The position numbers were made by a program, and so were the translations under genes. This document shows, one piece after another, positions 41,997 to 51,189 of a stretch of 64,000 bases of DNA. Every line of letters begins with the position of its first letter. Position 1 is the first letter of the stretch. This DNA comes from JANMDU01 sp031375105 (lineage in GTDB: Bacteria; Pseudomonadota; Gammaproteobacteria; Burkholderiales; Burkholderiaceae_C). Under the pieces are notes generated by a model. The model saw nothing but the letters and a program-made list of their open reading frames with translations. It had not been told where the DNA came from and made no database searches. The stretch covers positions 1-64,000 of the forward strand of contig JANMHJ010000035.1 of NCBI GenBank assembly GCA_031375105.1, given 5' to 3'.

Positions 41997-43376
41997 TCAC
42001 CGCTGCGCACCAAGCAATGCGCTTTCCACCCGCGCCGCCATCTGCAAAACAGCTGCATCATGCCCTGCCCCCTGCCAGAGCATCAGGCCCGTGGGCAATT
42101 GACTTTCCTGCTGATTGGGCAGGCTGATCGCGCAGCCGTCTAGCATGTTGACCACGCTGGTGTTACGCAGCATCAAGGCATTGACGCGGAAAAACTCAGC
42201 ATCGCGCAGGGCATCATGCGCTAGGTCTTGACCGTTGCTTGGAGCAACATCAGCAATCGGCGCAGCCACCAGTGGCACCGTAGGCGAGAGCACAGCATCC
42301 AAGCCCTGCAAGGCTGCGCCGACCGAAGCGATCCACTGCTGGCGAGCCAGTTGCAGGCGGACGTAATCGCAGGCCGTCATCGTGTCAGCCAGGGCAATGC
42401 GCAGCGCTGCGCGTGGGTCAAATTCTGCCTTGCGCTGCGGCCACAACCCAGCAGGAACCAGCCAGCTTTGTAGCTCGGGTGCTGAAAAACCGCCGCGCGA
42501 TTGAATGCTGCTCAGCTCGGCAACGTCGATCAGCGCCATCTCGCTGATCTTCGCGCCAACGCGTGAGAGCAGTTGCAAGCTGCGCTCGAAATTTGCCGCC
42601 ACTTGCACATCCAAACCATCGAGCATCGTGGTTTGAGCAACCGCAAAGTGGCAATCTGCCAGTGGTTTGCCAGTTTTCGTCATCTGCTGGCCGCTCAAAA
42701 TCTCGTGCACCAAGCTGGCATCGCGCACGCTTCGCGTGAGTGCGCCAATGCTGTCGAGCGTGTGTGACAGCGGCACAGCACCTTGCATAGGCACGCTGCG
42801 GGCCGTCGGTTTGAAGCCCACCAAGCCGCACAGCGCCGCCGGAATACGGATCGAGCCGCCGGTGTCTGAGCCCAAGCCGATGAAAGCGGCGCCGCTGGCC
42901 ACCGACACCGCCGCGCCGCTGGACGAGCCACCCGGAATGCGCGGCTGGGCTGGGTCAACGCACAGCGCGAGTGGGTTCACAGGCGTACCAAAGTGTGGGT
43001 TCACGCCCATGCCTGAAAAGGCAAATTCCACCATGTGGGTGCGTCCCAAGACCACCCCGCCCGCGGCTTTGAGGCGGGCCACGGCGACGGCATCTTGGGC
43101 CGCCGGCGCGTTGCCTGCCATCACCAAGCTGCCGCTGGCAGACACTTGCCCGGCCACATCAAACAAATCTTTCACTGAAATCGCTAGGCCCGCCAGGGGT
43201 GAATCTGCCCGGCTGGCTTGGGTTTGTTGCGTTGCCAGCGGGTTGAGGCTGCGAAAGGTGCTGGCGCAAGCGATGGATTGGGCAATGTCCCGGCTTTGCT
43301 GCATCTGAGCGCTGGCGGTGGTGTGGCCTGCGCGAATGGCTTGAGCGGTGCTGTGGAGATCAGGAAAATTGGGCAT
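41997..43376 (-). CDS. Amidase (amidase signature family)
   Basis: A 459-residue amidase. The Ser-Ser-Lys triad is visible: K69 in ISVKDLF, S151 in PGGSSSGAA, and the nucleophile S175 in GSDTGGSIRIPAALCGLVG. These enzymes hydrolyse amides; the substrate is unknown and GatA is unlikely, as no gatB or gatC is nearby. Divergent from rpsB, it has only a short leader. Confidence 0.9.
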   Translation of the reverse strand: MPNFPDLHSTAQAIRAGHTTASAQMQQSRDIAQSIACASTFRSLNPLATQQTQASRADSPLAGLAISVKDLFDVAGQVSASGSLVMAGNAPAAQDAVAVARLKAAGGVVLGRTHMVEFAFSGMGVNPHFGTPVNPLALCVDPAQPRIPGGSSSGAAVSVASGAAFIGLGSDTGGSIRIPAALCGLVGFKPTARSVPMQGAVPLSHTLDSIGALTRSVRDASLVHEILSGQQMTKTGKPLADCHFAVAQTTMLDGLDVQVAANFERSLQLLSRVGAKISEMALIDVAELSSIQSRGGFSAPELQSWLVPAGLWPQRKAEFDPRAALRIALADTMTACDYVRLQLARQQWIASVGAALQGLDAVLSPTVPLVAAPIADVAPSNGQDLAHDALRDAEFFRVNALMLRNTSVVNMLDGCAISLPNQQESQLPTGLMLWQGAGHDAAVLQMAARVESALLGAQR

Positions 43377-43380
43377 AGGG

Positions 43381-43389
43381 TGCTATAAT
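43381..43389 (+). promoter_or_regulatory. Extended -10 promoter for rpsB
   Basis: TGCTATAAT, an extended -10 box, lies five bases outside the amidase start and 160 bases before rpsB. The -35 region is poor, which fits the extended type. The 160-base leader, rich in GC blocks, could contain the S2 autoregulatory fold; I cannot define it. Confidence 0.65.
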
Positions 43390-43548
43390 CTTAGGCTTTG
43401 CTGCTTAGGCCGCCTGTGGTGGCCCGGGGTCAGCAAATATTCGCAAACTGGCTCAACCAAGGTGTTGCGGATTTTTCTAAATCCAAAAAATGGAAGAAAG
43501 ATCTGCAATGCGAGCTGGATTTTAGACCCAACCTTAGGAATCAATTCA

Positions 43549-44301
43549 ATGGCAATTTCCATGCGCGAGATGCTGGACGCAGGCGTCCATTTCGGCCACC
43601 AGACCCGTTTCTGGAACCCCAAGATGGCACCGTTCATCTTTGGCCATCGCAACAAAATTCACATCATCAATCTCGAAAAATCGCTCCCGATGTACGAGGA
43701 AGCGATGAAATTCGTTCGTCAACTGTCTTCCAATCGCGGCACGATCATGATCGTCGGCACAAAACGCACAGCGCGCGAGATCGTTGCTGAAGAAGCAGGC
43801 CGTGCAGGCGTGCCATTCGTGAACCAGCGCTGGCTCGGCGGCATGCTGACCAACTTCAAAACCGTTAAAGGCAGCTTGAAGCGCTTGAAAGACATGAAGG
43901 CTCAGCAAGAAACTGGCCTCGATGCTTTGAGCAAAAAAGAGCAACTGACCTTCTCCCGCGAGATGGCTAAGTTGGAAAAAGACATTGGCGGCATCGCCGA
44001 TATGCCTAGCTTGCCGGATGCCATTTTTCTGATCGATGTGGGCTACCATAAGATCGCTGTGCAAGAAGCTCGCAAACTGGGTATTCCCATCATCGGTGTG
44101 GTCGACTCCAACCACTCGCCCGAAGGTATTGACTACGTCATCCCCGGCAACGACGATTCCTCCAAGGCTGTGCTTCTCTACGCCCGTGGCGTGGCCGATG
44201 CCATCCTCGAAGGCCGCGCAAATGCCGTGCAAGAAGTGGTCAAAGCAGTGGCTGGCGGCAACGACGAATTCGTCGAAGTCGAAGAAGGCGCAGCCGTTTA
44301 A
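43549..44301 (+). CDS. rpsB: 30S ribosomal protein S2
   Basis: A 250-residue S2, starting MAISMREMLDAGVHFGHQTR with family blocks WNPKMAPFIFGHRNKIHIIN, NQRWLGGMLTNFKTVKGSLK and PDAIFLIDVGYHKIAVQEAR. Start at 43549 matches the family, although the frame opens earlier. A strong terminator follows, so tsf must be transcribed by read-through or from its own promoter. Confidence 0.99.
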   Translation: MAISMREMLDAGVHFGHQTRFWNPKMAPFIFGHRNKIHIINLEKSLPMYEEAMKFVRQLSSNRGTIMIVGTKRTAREIVAEEAGRAGVPFVNQRWLGGMLTNFKTVKGSLKRLKDMKAQQETGLDALSKKEQLTFSREMAKLEKDIGGIADMPSLPDAIFLIDVGYHKIAVQEARKLGIPIIGVVDSNHSPEGIDYVIPGNDDSSKAVLLYARGVADAILEGRANAVQEVVKAVAGGNDEFVEVEEGAAV

Positions 44302-44317
44302 TCGCAAGCTTCCCCGC

Positions 44318-44345
44318 AAAAAGGGGCTCTTTGTGGCCCCTTTTT
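44318..44345 (+). terminator. Intrinsic terminator after rpsB
   Basis: AAAAAGGGGC and GCCCCTTTTT form a perfect 10-bp stem with an eight-base loop, ending in T's. It separates rpsB from tsf. Confidence 0.92.
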
Positions 44346-44380
44346 GTTGTAAATTTTTTATCGAACATTCGAATACAAAT

Positions 44381-44546
44381 ATCCGGACGCGAAATACGCG
44401 AAAGTGACGCGAAAGACGCAAAAACGAAACTAAAAATTAAAATGAATCAGCTCAGAGTCATGCTTTTTCATTCGGATTTTTGAATTCATATTTTTTCGGT
44501 ATTTTTTGCGTCTTTCGCGTCACTTTAGCGCCCTTCGCGTCCGGTA
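44381..44546. repeat. Family B inverted repeat (copy 3) between rpsB and tsf
   Basis: Arms of about 44 bases (left 44381-44424, ATCCGGACGCGAAATACGCG then AAAGTGACGCGAAAGACGCA; right 44503-44546) are complementary except for about seven positions. The order of CCGGACGC, CGC.AAAG and GACGCAA blocks equals that at 34010. The right arm ends 37 bases before the tsf start. Confidence 0.9.
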
Positions 44547-44582
44547 TGAGTATTGGTTTTACATCTCATTGAAGGAATCAAC

Positions 44583-45503
44583 ATGACAATCACCGCAAGC
44601 ATGGTCGCCGAACTGCGCGGCAAGACGGACGCTCCCATGATGGAGTGTAAAAAAGCGCTCACCGAGGCCGCTGGCGATATGGCCAAAGCGGAGGAAATTT
44701 TGCGTGTCAAGCTCGGCAACAAAGCCGGAAAAGCTGCCAGCCGCATCACCGCTGAAGGCGTGGTCACAGCGTATGTTGATGGTGCCACCGCGGGCATGAT
44801 AGAAATCAACTGCGAAACTGACTTTGTCACCAAAAACGACAGTTTTCTGGGCCTGTGCAACGCCGCTGCCAAAGCCGTGGCCACCACCAACCCAGCCGAC
44901 GTAGCCGCACTCGGTGCCTCCGCCTTCAGCATGGACGGCTTTGGCCCCACGCTGGAAGATGTGCGCAAAGGCCTGATCGGCAAGATTGGCGAGAACATGA
45001 GCTTTCGCCGCTTCAAGGCCTTCACCTCTGGCAGCAAAGTTGCCACCTACCTGCACGGCACACGCATTGGCGTGGCGGTCGAGTTTGAGGGTGATGAAGC
45101 TGCTGCCAAAGACGTGGCCATGCACATCGCTGCGATGAAGCCGGTTTCCCTGACCAGCGCCGATGTGCCTGCCGATTTGATCGAAAAAGAGCGCGCTGTG
45201 GCCGCTGGCAAGGCAGAAGAGGCTCGCAAGGAGCTGGAAGCTGCTGGCAAACCAGGCCAAAGCCCTGAAATCGTGGCCAAGCGCATTGATGGTGCAGTGC
45301 AAAAATACCTCAAAGAAGTCAGCCTGATGGATCAGTCTTTCGTGAAAAACGACAAGCTGACCGTGGCCGCTTACCTTAAGAGCGCAAACACCACCGTGAA
45401 GGGCTTCACACTTTATGTGGTGGGCGAAGGCATTGAGAAGAAGGTGGACGATTTTGCTGCCGAAGTGGCTGCGCAAGTTGCGGCTGCAAAAGCAGGCGCT
45501 TGA
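44583..45503 (+). CDS. tsf: Elongation factor Ts
   Basis: A 306-residue EF-Ts, the nucleotide exchange factor for EF-Tu. The N-terminal domain MVAELRGKTDAPMMECKKAL and the core INCETDFVTKNDSF, which contacts EF-Tu, are typical. Length is slightly above the usual 283 in E. coli. I start at the ATG at 44583. A terminator follows. Confidence 0.98.
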   Translation: MTITASMVAELRGKTDAPMMECKKALTEAAGDMAKAEEILRVKLGNKAGKAASRITAEGVVTAYVDGATAGMIEINCETDFVTKNDSFLGLCNAAAKAVATTNPADVAALGASAFSMDGFGPTLEDVRKGLIGKIGENMSFRRFKAFTSGSKVATYLHGTRIGVAVEFEGDEAAAKDVAMHIAAMKPVSLTSADVPADLIEKERAVAAGKAEEARKELEAAGKPGQSPEIVAKRIDGAVQKYLKEVSLMDQSFVKNDKLTVAAYLKSANTTVKGFTLYVVGEGIEKKVDDFAAEVAAQVAAAKAGA

Positions 45504-45521
45504 GCGTTACTGTGCTTCATC

Positions 45522-45549
45522 AAAAAAGCGGCTTTCAAGTCGCTTTTTT
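45522..45549 (+). terminator. Intrinsic terminator after tsf
   Basis: AAAAAAGCG and CGCTTTTTT form a 9-bp stem which can extend inward through GCTT/AAGT; a T-tract follows. It closes the rpsB-tsf segment. Confidence 0.85.
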
Positions 45550-45623
45550 TTGGCATCAAGCAAGGCAATTTCCGCAGCCTAAATCGCCGATAATCAGAGG
45601 GTTTAACTGCAAGGATTTTGCCC

Positions 45624-46340
45624 ATGACTCAACCTGTTCACAAGCGCATTTTGCTCAAACTCTCGGGTGAGGCTTTGATGGGCGACGATGCGTTTGGCAT
45701 CAACCGCGCCACCATCGTGCGCATGGTGCAGGAGATCAAGGAAGTCACCGATATGGGCGTGCAGGTGGCTATCGTGATCGGTGGCGGTAATATCTTTCGC
45801 GGTGTGGCGGGCGGTGCGGTCGGTATGGATCGCGCCACGGCTGATTACATGGGCATGCTGGCGACGGTGATGAATGCGCTCGCTTTGGCAGACACGATGA
45901 ACAATGCGGGCATGACGGCGCGTGTGATGAGCGCGATCAATATTGAGCAAGTGGTGGAGCCCTATGTGCGCCCCAAAGCCTTGCAGTATTTGGAAGAGGG
46001 CAAAATCGTCGTTTTTGCAGCAGGTACAGGCAATCCATTTTTCACAACCGATACGGCGGCCGCATTGCGCGGTGCCGAAATAGGGGCAGAGATTGTCTTG
46101 AAGGCCACGAAAGTCGATGGCGTGTACACAGCCGACCCGAAATTAGACCCGACCGCCACGCGCTATGCCAAGCTGAGCTTTGACACCGCAATGCAGCAAA
46201 ATCTGGGCGTGATGGATGCAGCTGCGTTTGCGCTGTGTCGCGACCAGAAGCTGCCGATTCGGGTGTTTTCCATCTTCAAACCGGGTGGCTTGAAGCGCGT
46301 GGTGATGGGTGAAGACGAAGGCACCTTGGTGCATGTTTGA
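45624..46340 (+). CDS. pyrH: UMP kinase
   Basis: A 238-residue UMP kinase of the amino-acid kinase fold, which phosphorylates UMP to UDP. Motifs are RILLKLSGEALMGD, IVIGGGNIFRG, AAGTGNPFFTTDTAAALRG and KVDGVYTADPKLDP. The ATG at 45624 follows AAGGAT. Next come frr and uppS, the standard order. Confidence 0.99.
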   Translation: MTQPVHKRILLKLSGEALMGDDAFGINRATIVRMVQEIKEVTDMGVQVAIVIGGGNIFRGVAGGAVGMDRATADYMGMLATVMNALALADTMNNAGMTARVMSAINIEQVVEPYVRPKALQYLEEGKIVVFAAGTGNPFFTTDTAAALRGAEIGAEIVLKATKVDGVYTADPKLDPTATRYAKLSFDTAMQQNLGVMDAAAFALCRDQKLPIRVFSIFKPGGLKRVVMGEDEGTLVHV

Positions 46341-46402
46341 AGCGTTAAAACGCAACTGAAACTGTAGAGTTAGCTTGAAAGAAGGATTTTGAAGGAGTCA
46401 TC

Positions 46403-46963
46403 ATGAGCATTGCAGATATCAAAAAAAATTCTGAAACCAAAATGGCGCAATCCATCGAAGCGCTGAAGCACAATCTTGGAAAAATCCGCACGGGGCGCGC
46501 CAATCCAGCGATCCTCGATTCGATCATGGTGGATTACTACGGCAACCCCACGCCGCTCAACCAAGTGGCCAATGTGAGCTTGCTAGACAACCGCACGATC
46601 AGCGTACAACCATGGGAAAAAGGCTTGGGCGCGAAAGTGGAAAAAGCGATTCGCGACAGCGATCTGGGTGTGAACCCCGTTTCCATGGGCGATTTGATCC
46701 GCGTGCCCATGCCTGCTATGAGCGAAGAGCGCCGCAAGGAAATGACCAAACTGGTGCGCAATGATGGCGAAAACGCCAAAATCGCTGTGCGCAATCTGCG
46801 CCGCGATGCAATTGAAGGCGTGAAGAAGCTGGTCAAAGACAAGCTCGCCTCAGAAGACGAACAAAAACGCTCGGATACTGAAGTGCAAAAAACGACTGAC
46901 AAATTCATCATCGAGGTGGACAGGTTGGTGAGCGACAAGGAAAAAGAAATTCTGGCCATTTAA
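46403..46963 (+). CDS. frr: Ribosome recycling factor
   Basis: A 186-residue RRF (GKIRTGRANPAILDSIMVDY, LIRVPMPAMSEERRKEMTKL, and a C-terminal helix DKFIIEVDRLVSDKEKEILA). With EF-G it splits post-termination ribosomes. A ribosome-binding site AAGGAG precedes the ATG. A family A repeat follows in the 75-base gap to uppS. Confidence 0.99.
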   Translation: MSIADIKKNSETKMAQSIEALKHNLGKIRTGRANPAILDSIMVDYYGNPTPLNQVANVSLLDNRTISVQPWEKGLGAKVEKAIRDSDLGVNPVSMGDLIRVPMPAMSEERRKEMTKLVRNDGENAKIAVRNLRRDAIEGVKKLVKDKLASEDEQKRSDTEVQKTTDKFIIEVDRLVSDKEKEILAI

Positions 46964-46993
46964 GGCCTGAATTTCAAGCATTTCCGGCCTCTA

Positions 46994-47035
46994 GCCCTTA
47001 TAAAACCTGCGCTAAGTGCTCATCTTTTAATAGCA
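46994..47035 (+). repeat. Family A repeat before uppS
   Basis: GCCCTTATAAAACCTGCGCT then AAGTGCTCATCTTTTAATAG. It ends three bases before the uppS ATG, leaving no Shine-Dalgarno sequence. Confidence 0.85.
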
Positions 47036-47038
47036 TCT

Positions 47039-47749
47039 ATGACCATTCCACAGCATATCGCCATCGTCATGGACGGCAATGGGCGTTGGGCTAACCAGCG
47101 CTATTTGCCGCGTGTGGCGGGGCATAGGCAGGGCGTGGAATCACTGCGCCGCTGCGTGCGCTCGTGCGCAGATCGCGGCGTGAAGGTGCTCACTGTCTTT
47201 GCGTTTTCCTCAGAAAACTGGAATCGCCCGCAAGAGGAAGTCTCTGGCCTGATGGATTTGCTGGTCACGGCCTTGGCAGGCGAAGTCAAGCCATTGCATG
47301 AGAGCGGTGTGCGCATTTGTTTTGTGGGGGATCGCTCGCGCGTCTCAGAGCGTGTAGCAGCGGGGTTTGTGCAGTCTGAAAAGCTGACCGCAGCGAATAC
47401 AAAAATCACCCTCAATATTTGCTTCAACTACGGTGGCCGCTGGGATATTGCGCAGGCCGCGCAAAGAGTAGCCTCCCGTGGGCAGGTGATCACCGAGCAA
47501 GCGCTGGACCAAGAGATGGCCACGGCGCATGTGAGCGACCCAGATTTACTGATCCGCACCGGCGGCGAATTTCGGATCAGCAATTTTCTTCTCTGGCAAT
47601 GTGCCTACAGCGAGCTGTTTTTCAGCGACAAGCTCTGGCCCGATTTTGATGATGTTGCGCTAGATGCTGCACTGCAAGCGTATGCAGCGCGTGAGCGGCG
47701 CTTTGGCAAAACCTCGGCGCAGATCGCTCGTGAAGCGGTGGCGGCCTGA
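47039..47749 (+). CDS. uppS: Undecaprenyl diphosphate synthase
   Basis: A 236-residue cis-prenyltransferase that makes the C55 carrier lipid for peptidoglycan and LPS. The catalytic D12 is in VMDGNGRWANQR; other motifs are FAFSSENWNRP and DLLIRTGGEFRISNFLLWQ. The start codon lies three bases from a family A repeat with no visible ribosome-binding site. cdsA begins three bases after its stop. Confidence 0.98.
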   Translation: MTIPQHIAIVMDGNGRWANQRYLPRVAGHRQGVESLRRCVRSCADRGVKVLTVFAFSSENWNRPQEEVSGLMDLLVTALAGEVKPLHESGVRICFVGDRSRVSERVAAGFVQSEKLTAANTKITLNICFNYGGRWDIAQAAQRVASRGQVITEQALDQEMATAHVSDPDLLIRTGGEFRISNFLLWQCAYSELFFSDKLWPDFDDVALDAALQAYAARERRFGKTSAQIAREAVAA

Positions 47750-47752
47750 TCC

Positions 47753-48589
47753 ATGCTCAAACAACGCATCATCACCGCCTTGGTCTTGCTCGCTATTTTG
47801 CTGCCCGCTTTGTTCGCGAGGCCGCCGGAATGGCTCATGGCAGTCGCGGCGGTGTTGATCGCTCTGGCCTGCTGGGAGTGGGGCGTGCTCAATGGTTACA
47901 GCAAAAAATCCTCTTGGTTCATGGCACTGGACGGCTTGGTGGTGTGCGCGGTGATGTGGAAACTCGGGCTGCCTTATGTCAAGTTGCCGATGCTTTGGCT
48001 GCTCGTGGGCTCGCTTTGGATTGCGCTGGGTGCTTGGTTGATTTATCGCGGCGTGAGCCACTGGCAAGAGATTCATAAATGGATGCGCGTGTTGGGCGGG
48101 CTGGCAATGCTGTGCTTGGCTTGGCTGGCGGTGGCGCAGGCGCGTGTGATTGGCATCAACTTCTTGCTCTCTTTATTGGTGATTGTTTGGGTGGCTGATA
48201 TTGGTGCGTATTTCTCTGGAAGACGCTTTGGCCGCGTGAAGCTGGCGCCTGCGATCAGCCCTGGTAAGAGCTGGGAGGGCGTGTATGGCGGCATGGCTGC
48301 CGTGCTGATACTGGCCATTGCTTGGGCGCTGTGGAGCCCGGCTTTTGCGGATTCGGCTTCGCTTTACGAAAAGCTGCTCAAGGGGCATGGCTGGCTGCTG
48401 GTGATGCTTGGGGCACTGCTGATGGTGGCGATGAGTGTGGTTGGTGATTTGGTGGAATCGCTCGTCAAACGTAGCGCAGGCATGAAGGATTCGAGTGGCT
48501 TGCTGCCCGGTCATGGCGGCGTGCTGGATCGCATTGACGCGCTGTTGCCCACGCTGCCGCTGGGCATGATGTTGTATTCCCTCGCATGA
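47753..48589 (+). CDS. cdsA: Phosphatidate cytidylyltransferase
   Basis: A 278-residue polytopic CDP-diglyceride synthase. The signature near the C-terminus is VVGDLVESLVKRSAGMKDSS and LLPGHGGVLDRIDALLP. It makes CDP-diacylglycerol for phospholipids in the inner membrane. The stop overlaps dxr (ATGA). Confidence 0.97.
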   Translation: MLKQRIITALVLLAILLPALFARPPEWLMAVAAVLIALACWEWGVLNGYSKKSSWFMALDGLVVCAVMWKLGLPYVKLPMLWLLVGSLWIALGAWLIYRGVSHWQEIHKWMRVLGGLAMLCLAWLAVAQARVIGINFLLSLLVIVWVADIGAYFSGRRFGRVKLAPAISPGKSWEGVYGGMAAVLILAIAWALWSPAFADSASLYEKLLKGHGWLLVMLGALLMVAMSVVGDLVESLVKRSAGMKDSSGLLPGHGGVLDRIDALLPTLPLGMMLYSLA

Positions 48590-49767
48590 AAAAACAACGC
48601 GTCACCATCCTCGGCTCCACCGGTTCGATTGGCAAAAGCACGCTGGATGTGATCGCGAGGCATCCGGATCGGTTTGAGGTGTTTGCTCTTTCAGCTTCCA
48701 CGAATGTGGTGCAGATGGTTGAGCAGGTGCAGCGTTTTGCGCCACAGCGGGTGGTGATGGTGGATGCAGCTGCCGCCGATGAACTGCATACCATTTTGAA
48801 GCAAAAAGGACTTTCTCCCGTTATAGAACATACGCAGAGTGCTATCAAAAATATAGCATCTTGCGGGGAAGTCGATATCGTCATGGCTGCCATCGTGGGG
48901 GCGGCTGGATTGGCGCCGAGCTTGGCTGCGGCGCGCTCTGGCAAGCGGCTTCTGCTTGCCAACAAAGAAGCGCTGGTGGTGGGCGGCGATCTGTTTATGA
49001 GCGCTGTGAAGGCGGGCGGTGGCAAGCTACTGCCCATTGACAGCGAGCATTCGGCGGTGTTTCAAAGCCTGCCCGAAGATGCCGCGACTTGGGCGCAGCG
49101 CGTGGAGAAAATCATCCTCACTGCATCGGGCGGGCCATTTCGCACACGCGATGTGGCTACGCTTCGCGATGTCACCCCTTCGCAGGCGGTGGCGCATCCG
49201 AATTGGGTGATGGGGCGCAAGATTTCGGTGGATTCGGCCACCATGATGAACAAGGCGTTGGAGGTGATTGAGGCGCATTATTTGTTTGGCATGCCGCCAG
49301 AAAAAATTGAAGTGGTGATCCATCCGCAATCCATTGTTCATTCGATGGTGCAATACAAAGATGCGTCCATCGTCGCGCAGATGGGCACGCCGGATATGCG
49401 CGTGCCAATTGCATATGGCCTCTCCTGGCCCGAACGCATGGAAAGTGGGGCAAAGGCCCTTGATTTCACTACGCTGGGTGCTATGAATTTCGAAGCGCCT
49501 GAGCGTGCGCGTTTTCCGGGGTTGTTTCTGGCTTGGGAGGCTTTGCGGGCACCCGAGGGCACATGTGCCGTGCTCAATGCAGCCAATGAGATTGCAGTGG
49601 CGGCATTTCTAGATGGGAAAATACGTTTTGACGAGATTCATCTTGTCAACACGGAAACTCTGGAGCGCGTCGTGCCCTCCAAGCCGACAGATGTGGCTGA
49701 TTTACTGGGGCTGGATGAGATCAGTCGTGAGGCCGCAAGTCAGGTTGTAAAGGGATTGAGATGTTGA
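48586..49767 (+). CDS. dxr: 1-deoxy-D-xylulose-5-phosphate reductoisomerase
   Basis: A 393-residue Dxr of the MEP isoprenoid pathway. Motifs are LGSTGSIGKSTLD (NADPH), LLANKEALVVGG, IDSEHSAVFQ, SGGPFR and SVDSATMMNKALEVIEAHYL. A family A repeat encodes PVIEHTQSAIKNIA between KQKG and VMAAIVG; the 23-residue spacing equals that of E. coli Dxr as I remember it. The rseP start overlaps its end. Confidence 0.98.
   Translation: MKKQRVTILGSTGSIGKSTLDVIARHPDRFEVFALSASTNVVQMVEQVQRFAPQRVVMVDAAAADELHTILKQKGLSPVIEHTQSAIKNIASCGEVDIVMAAIVGAAGLAPSLAAARSGKRLLLANKEALVVGGDLFMSAVKAGGGKLLPIDSEHSAVFQSLPEDAATWAQRVEKIILTASGGPFRTRDVATLRDVTPSQAVAHPNWVMGRKISVDSATMMNKALEVIEAHYLFGMPPEKIEVVIHPQSIVHSMVQYKDASIVAQMGTPDMRVPIAYGLSWPERMESGAKALDFTTLGAMNFEAPERARFPGLFLAWEALRAPEGTCAVLNAANEIAVAAFLDGKIRFDEIHLVNTETLERVVPSKPTDVADLLGLDEISREAASQVVKGLRC
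48817..48858 (+). repeat. Family A repeat inside dxr
   Basis: CCCGTTATAGAACATACGCA then GAGTGCTATCAAAAATATAG. It is read in the common frame and encodes PVIEHTQSAIKNIA. Confidence 0.85.
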
Positions 49768-51131
49768 CAATTGTGGCGTTTGTGGTGGCTTTGGGGCTTT
49801 TGATTGCCATCCATGAGTATGGGCATTACCGCGTGGCTGTGGCTTGCGGCGTGCAAGTGACGCGTTTTTCTGTGGGCTTTGGCAAGCCCTTGCTCAAGTG
49901 GAAGCCGAAAAAACAGCATCCAGGACAGGACACGGAATTCATCATTGCCGCTTTCCCGTTGGGCGGCTACGTGAAAATGGTGGGGCAGGGCGAGGCCGCG
50001 CCTGCGCATCTCAAGGCCGTTTCGTTTGATGCCCAGCCGCTGCGCAAACGCGCGGCTATTGTGGCGGCGGGGCCTGTGGCCAATCTGCTGCTGGCTGTGG
50101 TGCTTTACTCGATCGTCAACTGGATGGGCTCTGACCAGCCCAAGGCCATCATCGCGCAGCCACCTGCGGCTTCCTTGGCAGCGAATGCCGGCCTGAAGGC
50201 GGGTGATGAGATTGTGTCGATCAGCGAAGCAGGCGGCGAGCCTGAGCTGATTCGTTCGATGGAAGATCTGCGTTGGCATATCACGCGCGCAGCTTTGGAT
50301 CGCTTTGATCTGACGCTGCAGGTGCGCGACGCAGGGAGAAATTCGCTTCGTCAAATCGGCCTGCCTGTGACTGAGCTGGATATCCGTGAAGCCGACGCTC
50401 AGATGTACCGCAAGATCGGTTTGGCCGCGCCACTCACGCAACCGGTGATGGGCGAACTGGTGGCTGGCGGGGCAGGTGATAAAGCGGGTTTGAAGCAGGG
50501 CGACCGTGTGCTGTCGATCGATGGTGTGGCGATGCCCGATGGTGGCCAGTTGCGCGAGGCGATTCGGGCCTCAGTGCTGGATGACAAAGCGGTACCAAAG
50601 ATATGGCGGATTGAGCGCAATGGCCAAACGATGGCGTTGCCTGTGCTGGTGACGGTGAAAAAAGAAGGTGATAAGACGTCTGGCCGCATCGAAGCTTTCG
50701 TCGGTTCGTCACCCCAGATGACACATGTGAGCTATGGTTTTTTCGAAGGCTTGAGCCTTGGGGCGCAAAAAACCTGGGAAATTTCCATGCTCACACTGCG
50801 CATGATGGGCAAGATGGTAATTGGCGAAGCCTCTCTGAAAAACCTCAGTGGACCGCTGACGATTGCTGATGTGGCGGGCAAGTCGGCCAGCCTTGGTTTG
50901 GTGCAATACCTGATTTTTCTGGCGCTGATCAGCGTGAGCTTGGGGGTTTTGAATTTGCTGCCTTTGCCCGTTTTGGATGGTGGCCACCTCATGTATTATC
51001 TGTGGGAGGCAGTCACGGGTAAAGCTGTGACTGAAGTCTGGCTAGAACGCTTGCAACGCGGCGGGGTGGCTGTGCTCATGGCCATGATGGCCGTGGCCTT
51101 GTTCAATGACGTGAACCGATTGTTTGGATAG
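49761..51131 (+). CDS. rseP: Site-2 protease RseP
   Basis: A 456-residue intramembrane zinc protease. HEYGH (H18, E19, H22) and LDGGHL near the C-terminus supply the zinc ligands. Two PDZ-like regions lie between, at about 115-290 (SLAANAGLKAGDEIVSIS, GAGDKAGLKQGDRVLSIDG). It cleaves anti-sigma factors such as RseA and signal-peptide remnants. It overlaps dxr by seven bases; bamA follows. Confidence 0.97.
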   Translation: MLTIVAFVVALGLLIAIHEYGHYRVAVACGVQVTRFSVGFGKPLLKWKPKKQHPGQDTEFIIAAFPLGGYVKMVGQGEAAPAHLKAVSFDAQPLRKRAAIVAAGPVANLLLAVVLYSIVNWMGSDQPKAIIAQPPAASLAANAGLKAGDEIVSISEAGGEPELIRSMEDLRWHITRAALDRFDLTLQVRDAGRNSLRQIGLPVTELDIREADAQMYRKIGLAAPLTQPVMGELVAGGAGDKAGLKQGDRVLSIDGVAMPDGGQLREAIRASVLDDKAVPKIWRIERNGQTMALPVLVTVKKEGDKTSGRIEAFVGSSPQMTHVSYGFFEGLSLGAQKTWEISMLTLRMMGKMVIGEASLKNLSGPLTIADVAGKSASLGLVQYLIFLALISVSLGVLNLLPLPVLDGGHLMYYLWEAVTGKAVTEVWLERLQRGGVAVLMAMMAVALFNDVNRLFG

Positions 51132-51189
51132 AGAAAACAGTGGCCTGCGCTTTGCTTTGAAACAGTGGAGCATCAGACCGCAAGATATT

